This document shows, piece after piece, positions 1 to 5,060 of a stretch of 5,284 nt of DNA. Origin of the DNA: CAZUSC01 sp964622915 (lineage in GTDB: Bacteria; Patescibacteriota; Andersenbacteria; UBA10190); assembly GCA_964622915.1 (NCBI GenBank), contig CAZUSC010000076.1, positions 1 through 5,284 on the forward strand. Reading direction: 5' to 3'. The notes below the pieces were generated by a model. That model was given only the letters and a program-made list of their open reading frames with translations, was not told the origin of the DNA and ran no database searches. Every line of letters starts with the position of its first letter. Positions within the stretch are counted from its first letter, which is position 1. A program made the translations under genes and the position numbers.

Positions 1-1
1 A

Positions 2-1171
2 GTTGATAAATCATTAGAGGGACCTGACCATAAAGCTAGCCTGCTGCCGGAGGAATTTGCCGCGCTGGTTGCCGGTATTCGGGAAGTTGAAAAAGCAATG
101 GGTCAGTCGGAAAAAAAATTGTCGAGAGGCGAGGTAATGAACCGGGAAATACTGGGTAAAAGTATTGTGGCCGCCGCTTATATAACGGATGGCACCATAA
201 TTACCCGCGCCATGTTAACAACCAAAAGCCCAGCCAAGGGTCTATCGCCCCAGCGCATGGCGGCGGTCGTCGGTCTTAAAGCCCCGCGTGATATTCCGGC
301 GGGCGAAGCTTTAACGGCCGATGATTTAACGGCCGACTCAATTTTGGCCACGTTCGACGGCAGCAGTATTCCCTGGCGTTGGGGTCCCGTCGTTCGTTTT
401 AATGAAGATTTTGAGCGGTATCTTAAATACCAACCAAAAGTATTTGAGTTTCATTTAAGCGATAAGGATTTAGAAGAAAAGCTGCCGGCCGGCCGGTTTT
501 CCCAAGCGGTTGTGGTACATGCCCCCGAATACATGAAGCGTCACTACTTGAATCCGGCGGCGGAAGACAAGCAAGACCGTCAGTTGGCTATTGATACTTT
601 GCAGCGCAGCCTGGATGTCACGCGTCGTCTGTCAGAGTCTTTTCAAGGTACTCCCAAGTTTGTGGTCCATCCCGGGGGTATTGCTTTACAACCGGCATCC
701 AATCCTAAACAGTTGCTGGAGTTGTTTGCTGATACGCTAAGTCAACTGAAAAGTGATGGGGTGGAAGTACTACCCGAGAACCTGCCGCCCCGCGCTTGGG
801 TTTTTGGCGGTGAGTGGGTGACAAATATTTTCATGCTCGGGGCCGAAATTAAATCTTTCTTAGAGGTTTATGGCTATAAGATGTGCTTTGATACTTCGCA
901 CGCCGCCTTATCTTGTAATGCCTATGGCCAGAATCTACTCGAGATGTTAAAACTGTTGCAGCCTTATATCCGTCATCTGCACGTGGCGGATGGGGCGGGG
1001 ATGGGTGAAGAAGGGCTGCAGATCGGCACGGGGACGGTTGATTTTGGGCCGCTTTTAGGAACACTAGCGGGCTATCAATATACGATGGTACCAGAGATTT
1101 GGCAGGGGCATTTGCATGGCGGCAAGGGATTTTTGCAGGCGATGGAGCACCTCAAGCCGTACATGAAGTAG
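2..1171 (+). CDS. NeuB-family nonulosonic acid synthase C-terminus fused to a xylose-isomerase-like TIM barrel (5' partial)
   Basis: The frame is open from base 2, so the ATG at 98 is internal and the gene starts outside the window. Codons before 98 encode EGPDHKASLLPEEFAALV, the typical end of the NeuB barrel. A SAF domain follows (about 155-328; GKSIVAAAYI, then GLSP). NeuB enzymes join phosphoenolpyruvate to an N-acyl hexosamine, giving a nonulosonic acid in the cytoplasm. From about 341 to the end lies a second module of about 275 residues, full length for the sugar-phosphate isomerase/AP-endonuclease-2 superfamily. Likely metal or catalytic residues are VVHPG, Glu in LPENLPP (776-778), Asp and His in CFDTSH (890-901), HLHVAD (974-991), the IGTGTVDF segment and Glu in MVPEIW (1094-1096). 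The superfamily is clear but the substrate is not. A likely job is isomerising or epimerising a precursor or product of the synthase. The SAF motif usually written KRPG reads KSPA here. The fusion is certain within the visible frame; function is inferred. Confidence 0.9.
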   Translation, partial: VDKSLEGPDHKASLLPEEFAALVAGIREVEKAMGQSEKKLSRGEVMNREILGKSIVAAAYITDGTIITRAMLTTKSPAKGLSPQRMAAVVGLKAPRDIPAGEALTADDLTADSILATFDGSSIPWRWGPVVRFNEDFERYLKYQPKVFEFHLSDKDLEEKLPAGRFSQAVVVHAPEYMKRHYLNPAAEDKQDRQLAIDTLQRSLDVTRRLSESFQGTPKFVVHPGGIALQPASNPKQLLELFADTLSQLKSDGVEVLPENLPPRAWVFGGEWVTNIFMLGAEIKSFLEVYGYKMCFDTSHAALSCNAYGQNLLEMLKLLQPYIRHLHVADGAGMGEEGLQIGTGTVDFGPLLGTLAGYQYTMVPEIWQGHLHGGKGFLQAMEHLKPYMK

Positions 1172-1331
1172 ACTAGTAGCAAGTATAAAGTAGTAAGTAT
1201 TATGTATACGAAATCAATTCGGTTGAATAAAATTAGACGGGCTGCGCTCACTTATAAGCGTGGGCACTGGCTGGCCGCTAGCCGTATCTTAATACTTGAT
1301 ACCTGCTACCTGATACTTTCTACTAAATACA
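1172..1331. repeat. Intergenic imperfect inverted repeat of AGTAGCAAGTAT-type units
   Basis: This non-coding gap carries two complementary arms, about 1174-1203 and 1286-1325. The reverse complement of the right arm begins AGTAGAAAGTATCAGGTAGC and ends in CAAGTATTAAG. The left arm reads AGTAGCAAGTATAA then AGTAGTAAGTATTA. The right arm has roughly one extra unit of 11-12 bases, so the arms are built from copies of AGTAGCAAGTATC. The roughly 80-base loop has smaller dyads, such as TCAA-TTCGG-TTGA and CTTATAAG. The repeat begins at the TAG stop of the upstream gene and ends a few bases before the methyltransferase ATG, leaving no room for a standard promoter or Shine-Dalgarno site. It may act as an RNA hairpin, attenuator or inert dispersed repeat. 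I cannot tell which. Confidence 0.6.
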
Positions 1332-2123
1332 ATGTATAAACTGGAAAAATTTTATAAGCCAGGGTTTGACCGCCAGCGTTATTGGGAAAATAAATATGCC
1401 CAGGAACACATTGCGGGCAATAGTACGGACGAATTTTCTCGACAAGGTTTTTGGCCACTTTTAAAAGACCAGTTAGCACCAGGCAAGAAATACCTTGACG
1501 CCGGCTGCGGGATTGGCGGCTGGATTTTGTTTTTGAAAGAGCAGGGATACGAAGTGGAAGGAATTGATATGGCTGCCCGCACTATCCGTGCCTTAACGGA
1601 GTACGATCCGGAGTTAAAAGTTAAAGTCGCAAGCATCACCGCGATCCCTTATCCCGACCAGTTTTTTGATGGCCTCTTATCCATCGGTGTCTTAGAGTAT
1701 GCCGAAGACCAGGTACCACAGGCGTTGACTGAAGCCTGGCGCGTGCTTAAGCCCGGCGGCTTTTTGTTTATTGAGGCTCCCCTCGCCAATAGCCTGCGCC
1801 GGCTTCTTTATATTCCGCTAAAAAAGCTAGAAAAAATTATCAGAACTGCCCAAGGACAGCAACCAACATTTTCTAACTACCTATTTAAGCGGGCGAGCTT
1901 GCACCAGCTACTTACTGATACTGGTTTTACTGTGGAGAAAATCCAGCCACATGAATTGCCGGACGCTGATAGCCACTATGGCCTCTATATTGACTTTCCT
2001 TGGTTGCGAGGCAGCAAGCCTTACCAGCTCAATGGCTTTGGTCGGTTAGTAAAAGCTATTTTGAATAGCCTCTCGCCGTGGGTAGCTTCCACTGGTATGG
2101 TTGCTGTTGCTCGTAAAAAATAG
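1332..2123 (+). CDS. Class I SAM-dependent methyltransferase (methyltransferase type 11)
   Basis: A 263-residue cytoplasmic protein with the Rossmann SAM-binding core. Motif I is LDAGCGIGGW (residues 55-64). The acidic residue that contacts the SAM ribose is in VEGID (Asp79). The next strand is FFDGLLSIGVLEYAED (111-126), and the post-motif is RVLKPGGFLFIEAP (137-150). Residues 1-45 resemble the YWENKY lead-in of sugar and lipid methyltransferases in glycan clusters. The C-terminal third is variable and probably holds the acceptor pocket. No Shine-Dalgarno sequence precedes the ATG, and a GTAG hairpin lies directly upstream. The SDR gene starts 9 bases after its stop, so the two are probably co-transcribed. 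Its position between a NeuB-type synthase and a CMP-sugar synthetase suggests O- or N-methylation of the nonulosonic acid or of the glycan carrying it. That substrate is inferred; the fold is secure. Confidence 0.88.
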   Translation: MYKLEKFYKPGFDRQRYWENKYAQEHIAGNSTDEFSRQGFWPLLKDQLAPGKKYLDAGCGIGGWILFLKEQGYEVEGIDMAARTIRALTEYDPELKVKVASITAIPYPDQFFDGLLSIGVLEYAEDQVPQALTEAWRVLKPGGFLFIEAPLANSLRRLLYIPLKKLEKIIRTAQGQQPTFSNYLFKRASLHQLLTDTGFTVEKIQPHELPDADSHYGLYIDFPWLRGSKPYQLNGFGRLVKAILNSLSPWVASTGMVAVARKK

Positions 2124-2132
2124 TCAATATTT

Positions 2133-2939
2133 ATGGATGGCAGTCACGTATTCAACCTGAAGGGGAAAACGGTACTAGTTACCGGCGGCTCTGGGTTTTT
2201 AGGAGAATACTTCGCGCGGGCGCTGGCGAACGCCGGCGCAGCAGTTGCTGTCACTTACCATAACCATCAAGATAAGGCGCAAGCCCTGGCGGAAAAAGTG
2301 AGCCAGGAAAGAGGAGCAGAAGTTATCGCGGTGCCTATGGATGTGACGGATCCAACATCAATAGAAACGGCTTTTACCACCGTTTTAGATCGTTGGAGCC
2401 ATTTAGATGTTTTAGTTAATAACGCAGCTATCGATCCCAAATTTGATGCCACTGCCGACAAAAACACTAAGCTTTTTGAAAATTATCCGCCGGAAATCTT
2501 GCGTCAGGGCGTCGATGTGAATTTGCTAGGTTATGTCTTGCCGGCTCAGCAAGCAGTTAAGCATATGAAAGCCAAGGGCGGCGTAATTATCAATATCTCC
2601 TCCATTTATGGGTTGGTTGGGCCGGATCAGCGGATTTACCCTGTTGGCACCCAAAAGCCCGTCGAGTATGCCATTACTAAAGGCGGCATTGTAATGTTAA
2701 CTAAATGGTTGGCGACAACTTATGGCGCGGAAGGCATCCGGGCCAACACACTGACGTTCGGCGGAGTCTTTAAGGGGCACGACAAGGCTTTTGCCGACAA
2801 CTACGGCTCGCGCACACCGCTCGGGCGGATGATGAATCCGGAAGAGGTAGGTGGCCCGCTAGTTTTTCTGGCCTCCGCTGCGGCCAGCTACATGACCGGA
2901 GCAGATCTAGTGGTCGACGGCGGCTGGACGGCTTGGTAA
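2133..2939 (+). CDS. PtmA-like short-chain dehydrogenase/reductase
   Basis: A 268-residue classical-type SDR. The dinucleotide-binding motif is TGGSGFLG (residues 17-24), a variant of TGxxxGIG. It also has a VPMDVTD strand end (67-73), VNNAA (95-99), Asn130 in VDVN, Ser156/157 in NISSIYG (154-160), and the catalytic YxxxK (Tyr179, Lys183). The Ser-Tyr spacing is about 22 residues instead of the usual 12-13. This insertion and the PVEYAxxK context match, from memory, Campylobacter PtmA, an SDR of the legionaminic acid/flagellin glycosylation locus. It ends in the usual VDGGWT. It probably oxidises or reduces an amino-sugar intermediate with NAD(P). It follows the methyltransferase by 9 bases with no Shine-Dalgarno site, which suggests one transcript. 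SDR identity is near certain. The PtmA-like assignment is moderate and the substrate unknown. Confidence 0.88.
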   Translation: MDGSHVFNLKGKTVLVTGGSGFLGEYFARALANAGAAVAVTYHNHQDKAQALAEKVSQERGAEVIAVPMDVTDPTSIETAFTTVLDRWSHLDVLVNNAAIDPKFDATADKNTKLFENYPPEILRQGVDVNLLGYVLPAQQAVKHMKAKGGVIINISSIYGLVGPDQRIYPVGTQKPVEYAITKGGIVMLTKWLATTYGAEGIRANTLTFGGVFKGHDKAFADNYGSRTPLGRMMNPEEVGGPLVFLASAAASYMTGADLVVDGGWTAW

Positions 2940-2946
2940 GTGGCGA

Positions 2947-3004
2947 GGTGGTAGTTTGTAGGTAACGATTTCCGTGCGCCGTCTACAACCTACCAACTAC
3001 AACC
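2947..3004. repeat. Hairpin repeat between convergent genes, possible bidirectional terminator
   Basis: GTAGTTTGTAGGT (2951-2963) pairs with ACCTACCAACTAC (2988-3000) at 12 of 13 positions across a 24-base loop that can fold further (ACG...CGT). The right arm is followed by another ACAACCTA-type word, so the sequence is locally repetitive. It fills the gap between the SDR stop and the end of the aldo/keto reductase, a natural place for a two-way terminator. However, there is no run of T on either side, so intrinsic termination is doubtful. It shares its GTAG/GTTGTAGG vocabulary with the other two intergenic hairpins in the window. Confidence 0.6.
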
Positions 3005-3010
3005 TATTCA

Positions 3011-3946
3011 CTAAACACTCGGCCACTTGCCGGGGTCAACTTGGTTTTCGTCAGTTACTGCCAAACTATATAACTTATCCAAAATTTCTTGGGGCAATGG
3101 ATCTTGTGAGGCAGCCTTAAGAGCTGATTCCAAATGCTGCGGCTTGATAGTGCCAACTAAAATCGTGGAAACTGCTGGGTTAGAGGCGGCAAATCTAATC
3201 GCTAGCTCTGGCAAACTAATACCAAGCTCTTCGGCAATTTTAGTTGCCATTCCGGCATTCTTTTTTAAGTCGGCCAGTTGATCAGGTAGCTGAGCAGATC
3301 TCACAGTCAGTGCTCCCTTTAGAAGTACTGACCGATTAATTACGCCAATATTCTTGGCTTGCGCGGCCGGCAGCACTTTTGGCGCCATCCGTTGATCTAA
3401 AATACTGTAGGCGGTTTGCAGTGTCTCAAAAAAACCTGATTCGATTGCCGCCAACGGTACCTCTTGGCCACGGGTGGCAATACCGACATGCTGAACTTTC
3501 TGCTCATCTTTTATTTTCTGCATAATCTCGATGAGTTCATCGAGATTAGTATAATCCGGCAATTCAATATGCAGTTGGACAAGTTGTAATATTTCCCGTT
3601 TTAGTAGCCGGCGACTAGTATCAATGTCTTCTCGAATCCTTTTGGCTAGTTCCGCGCCATGTAGATCAGGCTCCTGTTTCAAAAATTGGGCGCACTTTGT
3701 GCCGATGACGACACCTTCCATTGTACTAATGCCAGACTTGCCTATTCTCTCCTCGGCCACTCCATAACCGCGGGCAGTATCGATATATGTTATTCCCATC
3801 TCCACTGCCGATCTTAATATTGTTTCTGCCTCGGCATCAGTCGGCAAGGCGGTTACGCCGATACCGTATGGCAGACCAATTTCGACTGTGCCTAGGCCGA
3901 TCCTAGATATCTCCAATCTGGTTTGACCGAGTTTGTTTGTGGGCAT
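3011..3946 (-). CDS. Aldo/keto reductase
   Basis: A 311-residue NAD(P)H-dependent AKR, a cytoplasmic TIM-barrel enzyme that reduces carbonyls to alcohols. From the ATG at 3946 the protein opens LGQTRLEISRIGLGT, the usual AKR start. The catalytic tetrad is complete: Asp56 and Tyr61 in YIDTARGYG, Lys84 in IGTK, His126 in VQLHIE. The cofactor end is also visible, with INRSVLLKG near residue 205 and STILVGTIKPQHLESAL near 260-276. I chose 3946 because GAGAG lies 5 bases upstream. The in-frame ATG at 3958 would add four residues. The frame stays open to an ATG at 4084, but that extension is antisense to the neuA-like remnant and does not look like AKR. This is the only minus-strand gene, convergent with the SDR and divergent from neuA. 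It probably acts on a sugar or keto intermediate of the pathway, but could be unrelated. Confidence 0.9.
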   Translation of the reverse strand: MPTNKLGQTRLEISRIGLGTVEIGLPYGIGVTALPTDAEAETILRSAVEMGITYIDTARGYGVAEERIGKSGISTMEGVVIGTKCAQFLKQEPDLHGAELAKRIREDIDTSRRLLKREILQLVQLHIELPDYTNLDELIEIMQKIKDEQKVQHVGIATRGQEVPLAAIESGFFETLQTAYSILDQRMAPKVLPAAQAKNIGVINRSVLLKGALTVRSAQLPDQLADLKKNAGMATKIAEELGISLPELAIRFAASNPAVSTILVGTIKPQHLESALKAASQDPLPQEILDKLYSLAVTDENQVDPGKWPSV

Positions 3947-3969
3947 ATTCGCTCTCATATTCCCACTAA

Positions 3970-3998
3970 TTGAATTTTTGTCTAGAACATGGTTATGT
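3970..3998 (+). promoter_or_regulatory. Weak candidate promoter in the divergent AKR/neuA gap
   Basis: TTGAAT (3970-3975) and TTATGT (3993-3998) are 17 bases apart, with TG one base upstream of the second box. The match to the -10 consensus is poor. The gap must hold a promoter for neuA unless transcription comes from elsewhere, and this is the best-spaced pair I see. If it is used, the transcript would include the neuA-like leader reading frame. I see no convincing promoter for the minus-strand gene. Confidence 0.25.
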
Positions 3999-4016
3999 GG
4001 GCGTATGACCGATGGA

Positions 4017-4121
4017 ATGAAAAATCCTAAGCGAGAGCCGGTTAATGTTGTGGCGATTATTCCGGCCCGGGCGGGGAACCCCACTTCGCTAAAGCTACGA
4101 GGGGCGAGTGTGCAGCTATGA
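4017..4121 (+). pseudogene. Displaced 5' fragment of a neuA-like gene (34-codon leftover frame)
   Basis: The frame from ATG 4017 reads MKNPKREPVNVVAIIPARAG and then leaves the family with NPTSLKLRG before a TGA at 4119-4121. The first 20 residues match the start of the intact synthetase just downstream (MNKNPKREPVEVVAIIPARAG). Aligned codons 4020-4076 and 4124-4180 give 18 of 19 identical residues but only 40 of 57 identical bases. Fifteen of the 18 identical residues use a different codon. IIPARAG is the nucleotide-binding start of CMP-sugar synthetases, so the fragment alone cannot be an enzyme. Its stop overlaps the intact gene's ATG as ATGA, so if translated it could couple translation to neuA. 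It could be a relic of a paralogue, a displaced original 5' end or a leader peptide. The similarity is certain, the origin unknown. Confidence 0.75.
4077..4117. repeat. Short hairpin element resembling a dispersed CTTCGCTAAAGCTACG repeat
   Basis: The neuA-like similarity of the fragment stops at 4076, and from there to the intact ATG at 4118 the sequence is unrelated. It contains CCCC (4079-4082), then TCG (4086-4088), a loop CTAAAGCTA, CGA (4098-4100) and GGGG (4101-4104), which can form a stem with an ACT bulge. The word CTTCGCTAAAGCTACG resembles, from memory, short interspersed sequences common in Patescibacteria genomes. I cannot test this here. GAGTG (4106-4110) lies 7 bases before the ATG and is at best a weak ribosome binding site. 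Confidence 0.4.
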
Positions 4122-4909
4122 ATAAGAATCCTAAAAGAGAACCTGTTGAGGTAGTTGCAATAATCCCTGCAAGGGCAGGCCAGCAGAGCATTGAGTATAA
4201 AAATTTACAAAAATTAGGAGGCAAAACTTTACTGGCCTGGGCGGTAGACGTGGCTTTTGCCGCCGAGAAAGTCGATGCAGTTATTGTTTCGACGGAGGAT
4301 GAACGCACGGCCGAAGAAGCCAAAAAATTAGGGGCGCTGGTCGCTCCCCGACCGGCGGAATATTCCCAACCCACCAGCGGTGATGCGGGATTTTATCATC
4401 ATGCCGTTACTTGGATGGAAGAAGAATTTGGCTGGAAGCCGGAATATTTAGTTAACCTGCGGCCGACCTCACCGCTGCGTTTTCCGCAAGATGTTGATGC
4501 TATGATTGAGCACATTCAAAGGACTGGTGCTGATGGACTCAAAAGTGTTATTCCTGCCCCCTTGCATCCATATAAAATGTGGCAAATAGATTCAGATCCC
4601 GCCATTGGCTCCTCCGGCAAGTTGATTCCCGTGTTTGATAATGAATTCCGCCAACAGCATGGACCTGATCAGCCGCGTCAGAAAGTTCAGGAAAAATTCC
4701 CGGTGTTTTTTCAGGATGGCCAAGTCGATATCACTCGGCGTAAGTTTATTCTTCGTCCTGAATGTTTAGAATTTGATAACGTTTGGGGAGGCAACTTGCA
4801 TGGATATATTCTCGATCCGCGTACTAGCACGGACCTTGATGAACCCAATGATTTTATCCGCGCCGAGCGTCTTTACGAATATATGAAGTCGGAAAAAGAC
4901 AATACGTAG
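4118..4909 (+). CDS. neuA: CMP-nonulosonate (N-acylneuraminate) cytidylyltransferase, NeuA/PtmB type
   Basis: A 263-residue cytoplasmic enzyme that uses CTP to activate a nonulosonic acid as its CMP-sugar. The nucleotide-binding loop is IIPARAG...YKN (residues 15-29). It is written QQSIEYKN where the family usually has GSKGIPxKN, so the loop start is atypical but Arg19, Lys28 and Asn29 remain. Next come VSTEDE (58-63), the signature LRPTSPLR (114-121), HPYKMW (150-155), RQ (187-188) before PVFFQDGQVDI, and the metal-binding STDLDEPND (237-245; Asp239 and Asp241). Length is somewhat above the usual 220-240. With the NeuB fusion it defines the pathway. The start is the ATG overlapping TGA of the upstream fragment. 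Its first 20 codons use AGA, AGG, ATA and GCA, unlike the GC-ending codons of the displaced copy. Whether the sugar is legionaminic, pseudaminic or sialic acid is not resolved. Confidence 0.92.
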   Translation: MNKNPKREPVEVVAIIPARAGQQSIEYKNLQKLGGKTLLAWAVDVAFAAEKVDAVIVSTEDERTAEEAKKLGALVAPRPAEYSQPTSGDAGFYHHAVTWMEEEFGWKPEYLVNLRPTSPLRFPQDVDAMIEHIQRTGADGLKSVIPAPLHPYKMWQIDSDPAIGSSGKLIPVFDNEFRQQHGPDQPRQKVQEKFPVFFQDGQVDITRRKFILRPECLEFDNVWGGNLHGYILDPRTSTDLDEPNDFIRAERLYEYMKSEKDNT

Positions 4910-4968
4910 TAGTTGGTAGTAATCGAGTGTTAGCAAAAGGGAATATTTGCCCTGCTGATACTAACCAA
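4907..4968. repeat. Long imperfect hairpin after neuA, GTAG family
   Basis: The neuA stop TAG is immediately repeated (TAGTAG, 4907-4912) and leads into a hairpin. The left side TTGGTAGTAATC...AGCA...GGG (4913-4941) can pair with CCC-TGCT-GAT-ACTAACCAA (4950-4968) around a short AATATTTG-type loop. Every base of the right arm finds a partner, but the left arm has extra GAGTGTT and AAA segments. There is no T-run after it on the plus strand, so it may be a weak terminator, an mRNA 3'-end stabiliser or just a dispersed repeat. Confidence 0.55.
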
Positions 4969-4977
4969 AAACAACAA

Positions 4978-5006
4978 TTGACAATAACATCATTATGTGA
5001 TAATAT
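4978..5006 (+). promoter_or_regulatory. Sigma70-type promoter for the downstream unrecognised gene
   Basis: A perfect TTGACA (4978-4983) is followed either by TAATAT (5001-5006) at 17 bases or by the extended form TGT-GATAAT (4996-5004) at 15 bases. The surroundings are AT-rich. This is the only near-consensus promoter in the window. A small dyad, ATCA-N5-TGAT (4989-5001), lies between and into the boxes and could be an operator, though it is short enough to be chance. Transcription would start near 5012 and give a leader of about 50 bases. Confidence 0.7.
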
Positions 5007-5047
5007 ATACTTATTGTTACGTTTGCTAGTTCCAGGTCACAATTCAC

Positions 5048-5052
5048 AAGGA
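5048..5052 (+). promoter_or_regulatory. Ribosome binding site AAGGA
   Basis: AAGGA lies 8 bases before the ATG at 5061, a standard distance. It is the clearest Shine-Dalgarno site in the window and fixes the start of the last gene. The methyltransferase and SDR starts have none, and neuA has at best a weak one. Confidence 0.7.
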
Positions 5053-5060
5053 TAACGACG

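Noticed and set aside
98..1171. A separate gene starting at ATG 98
   Set aside because: The frame stays open upstream to the window edge and encodes conserved NeuB residues (EGPDHKASL...PEEF), so the ATG is internal.
1296..1328. Promoter TTGATA...TACTAAAT before the methyltransferase
   Set aside because: It lies inside the repeat arm, the spacing is 19 bases, and the -10 would almost touch the start codon.
3933..4016. Upstream extension of the leader frame to an ATG at 3933
   Set aside because: Similarity to neuA begins only at the ATG at 4017. The extension overlaps the start of the reductase on the other strand and has no supporting signal.
3947..4084. N-terminal extension of the aldo/keto reductase to an ATG at 4084
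   Set aside because: The extra residues do not resemble the family, and they arise from reading the neuA-like fragment on its opposite strand.
4057..4374. Minus-strand frame opposite the neuA start
   Set aside because: It is the complement of a well-supported coding region and has no recognisable protein features.
1172..4968. CRISPR array or tRNA in the gaps
   Set aside because: The repeats are irregular inverted units without equal spacers, and no cloverleaf or T-arm GTTCRA sequence is visible.
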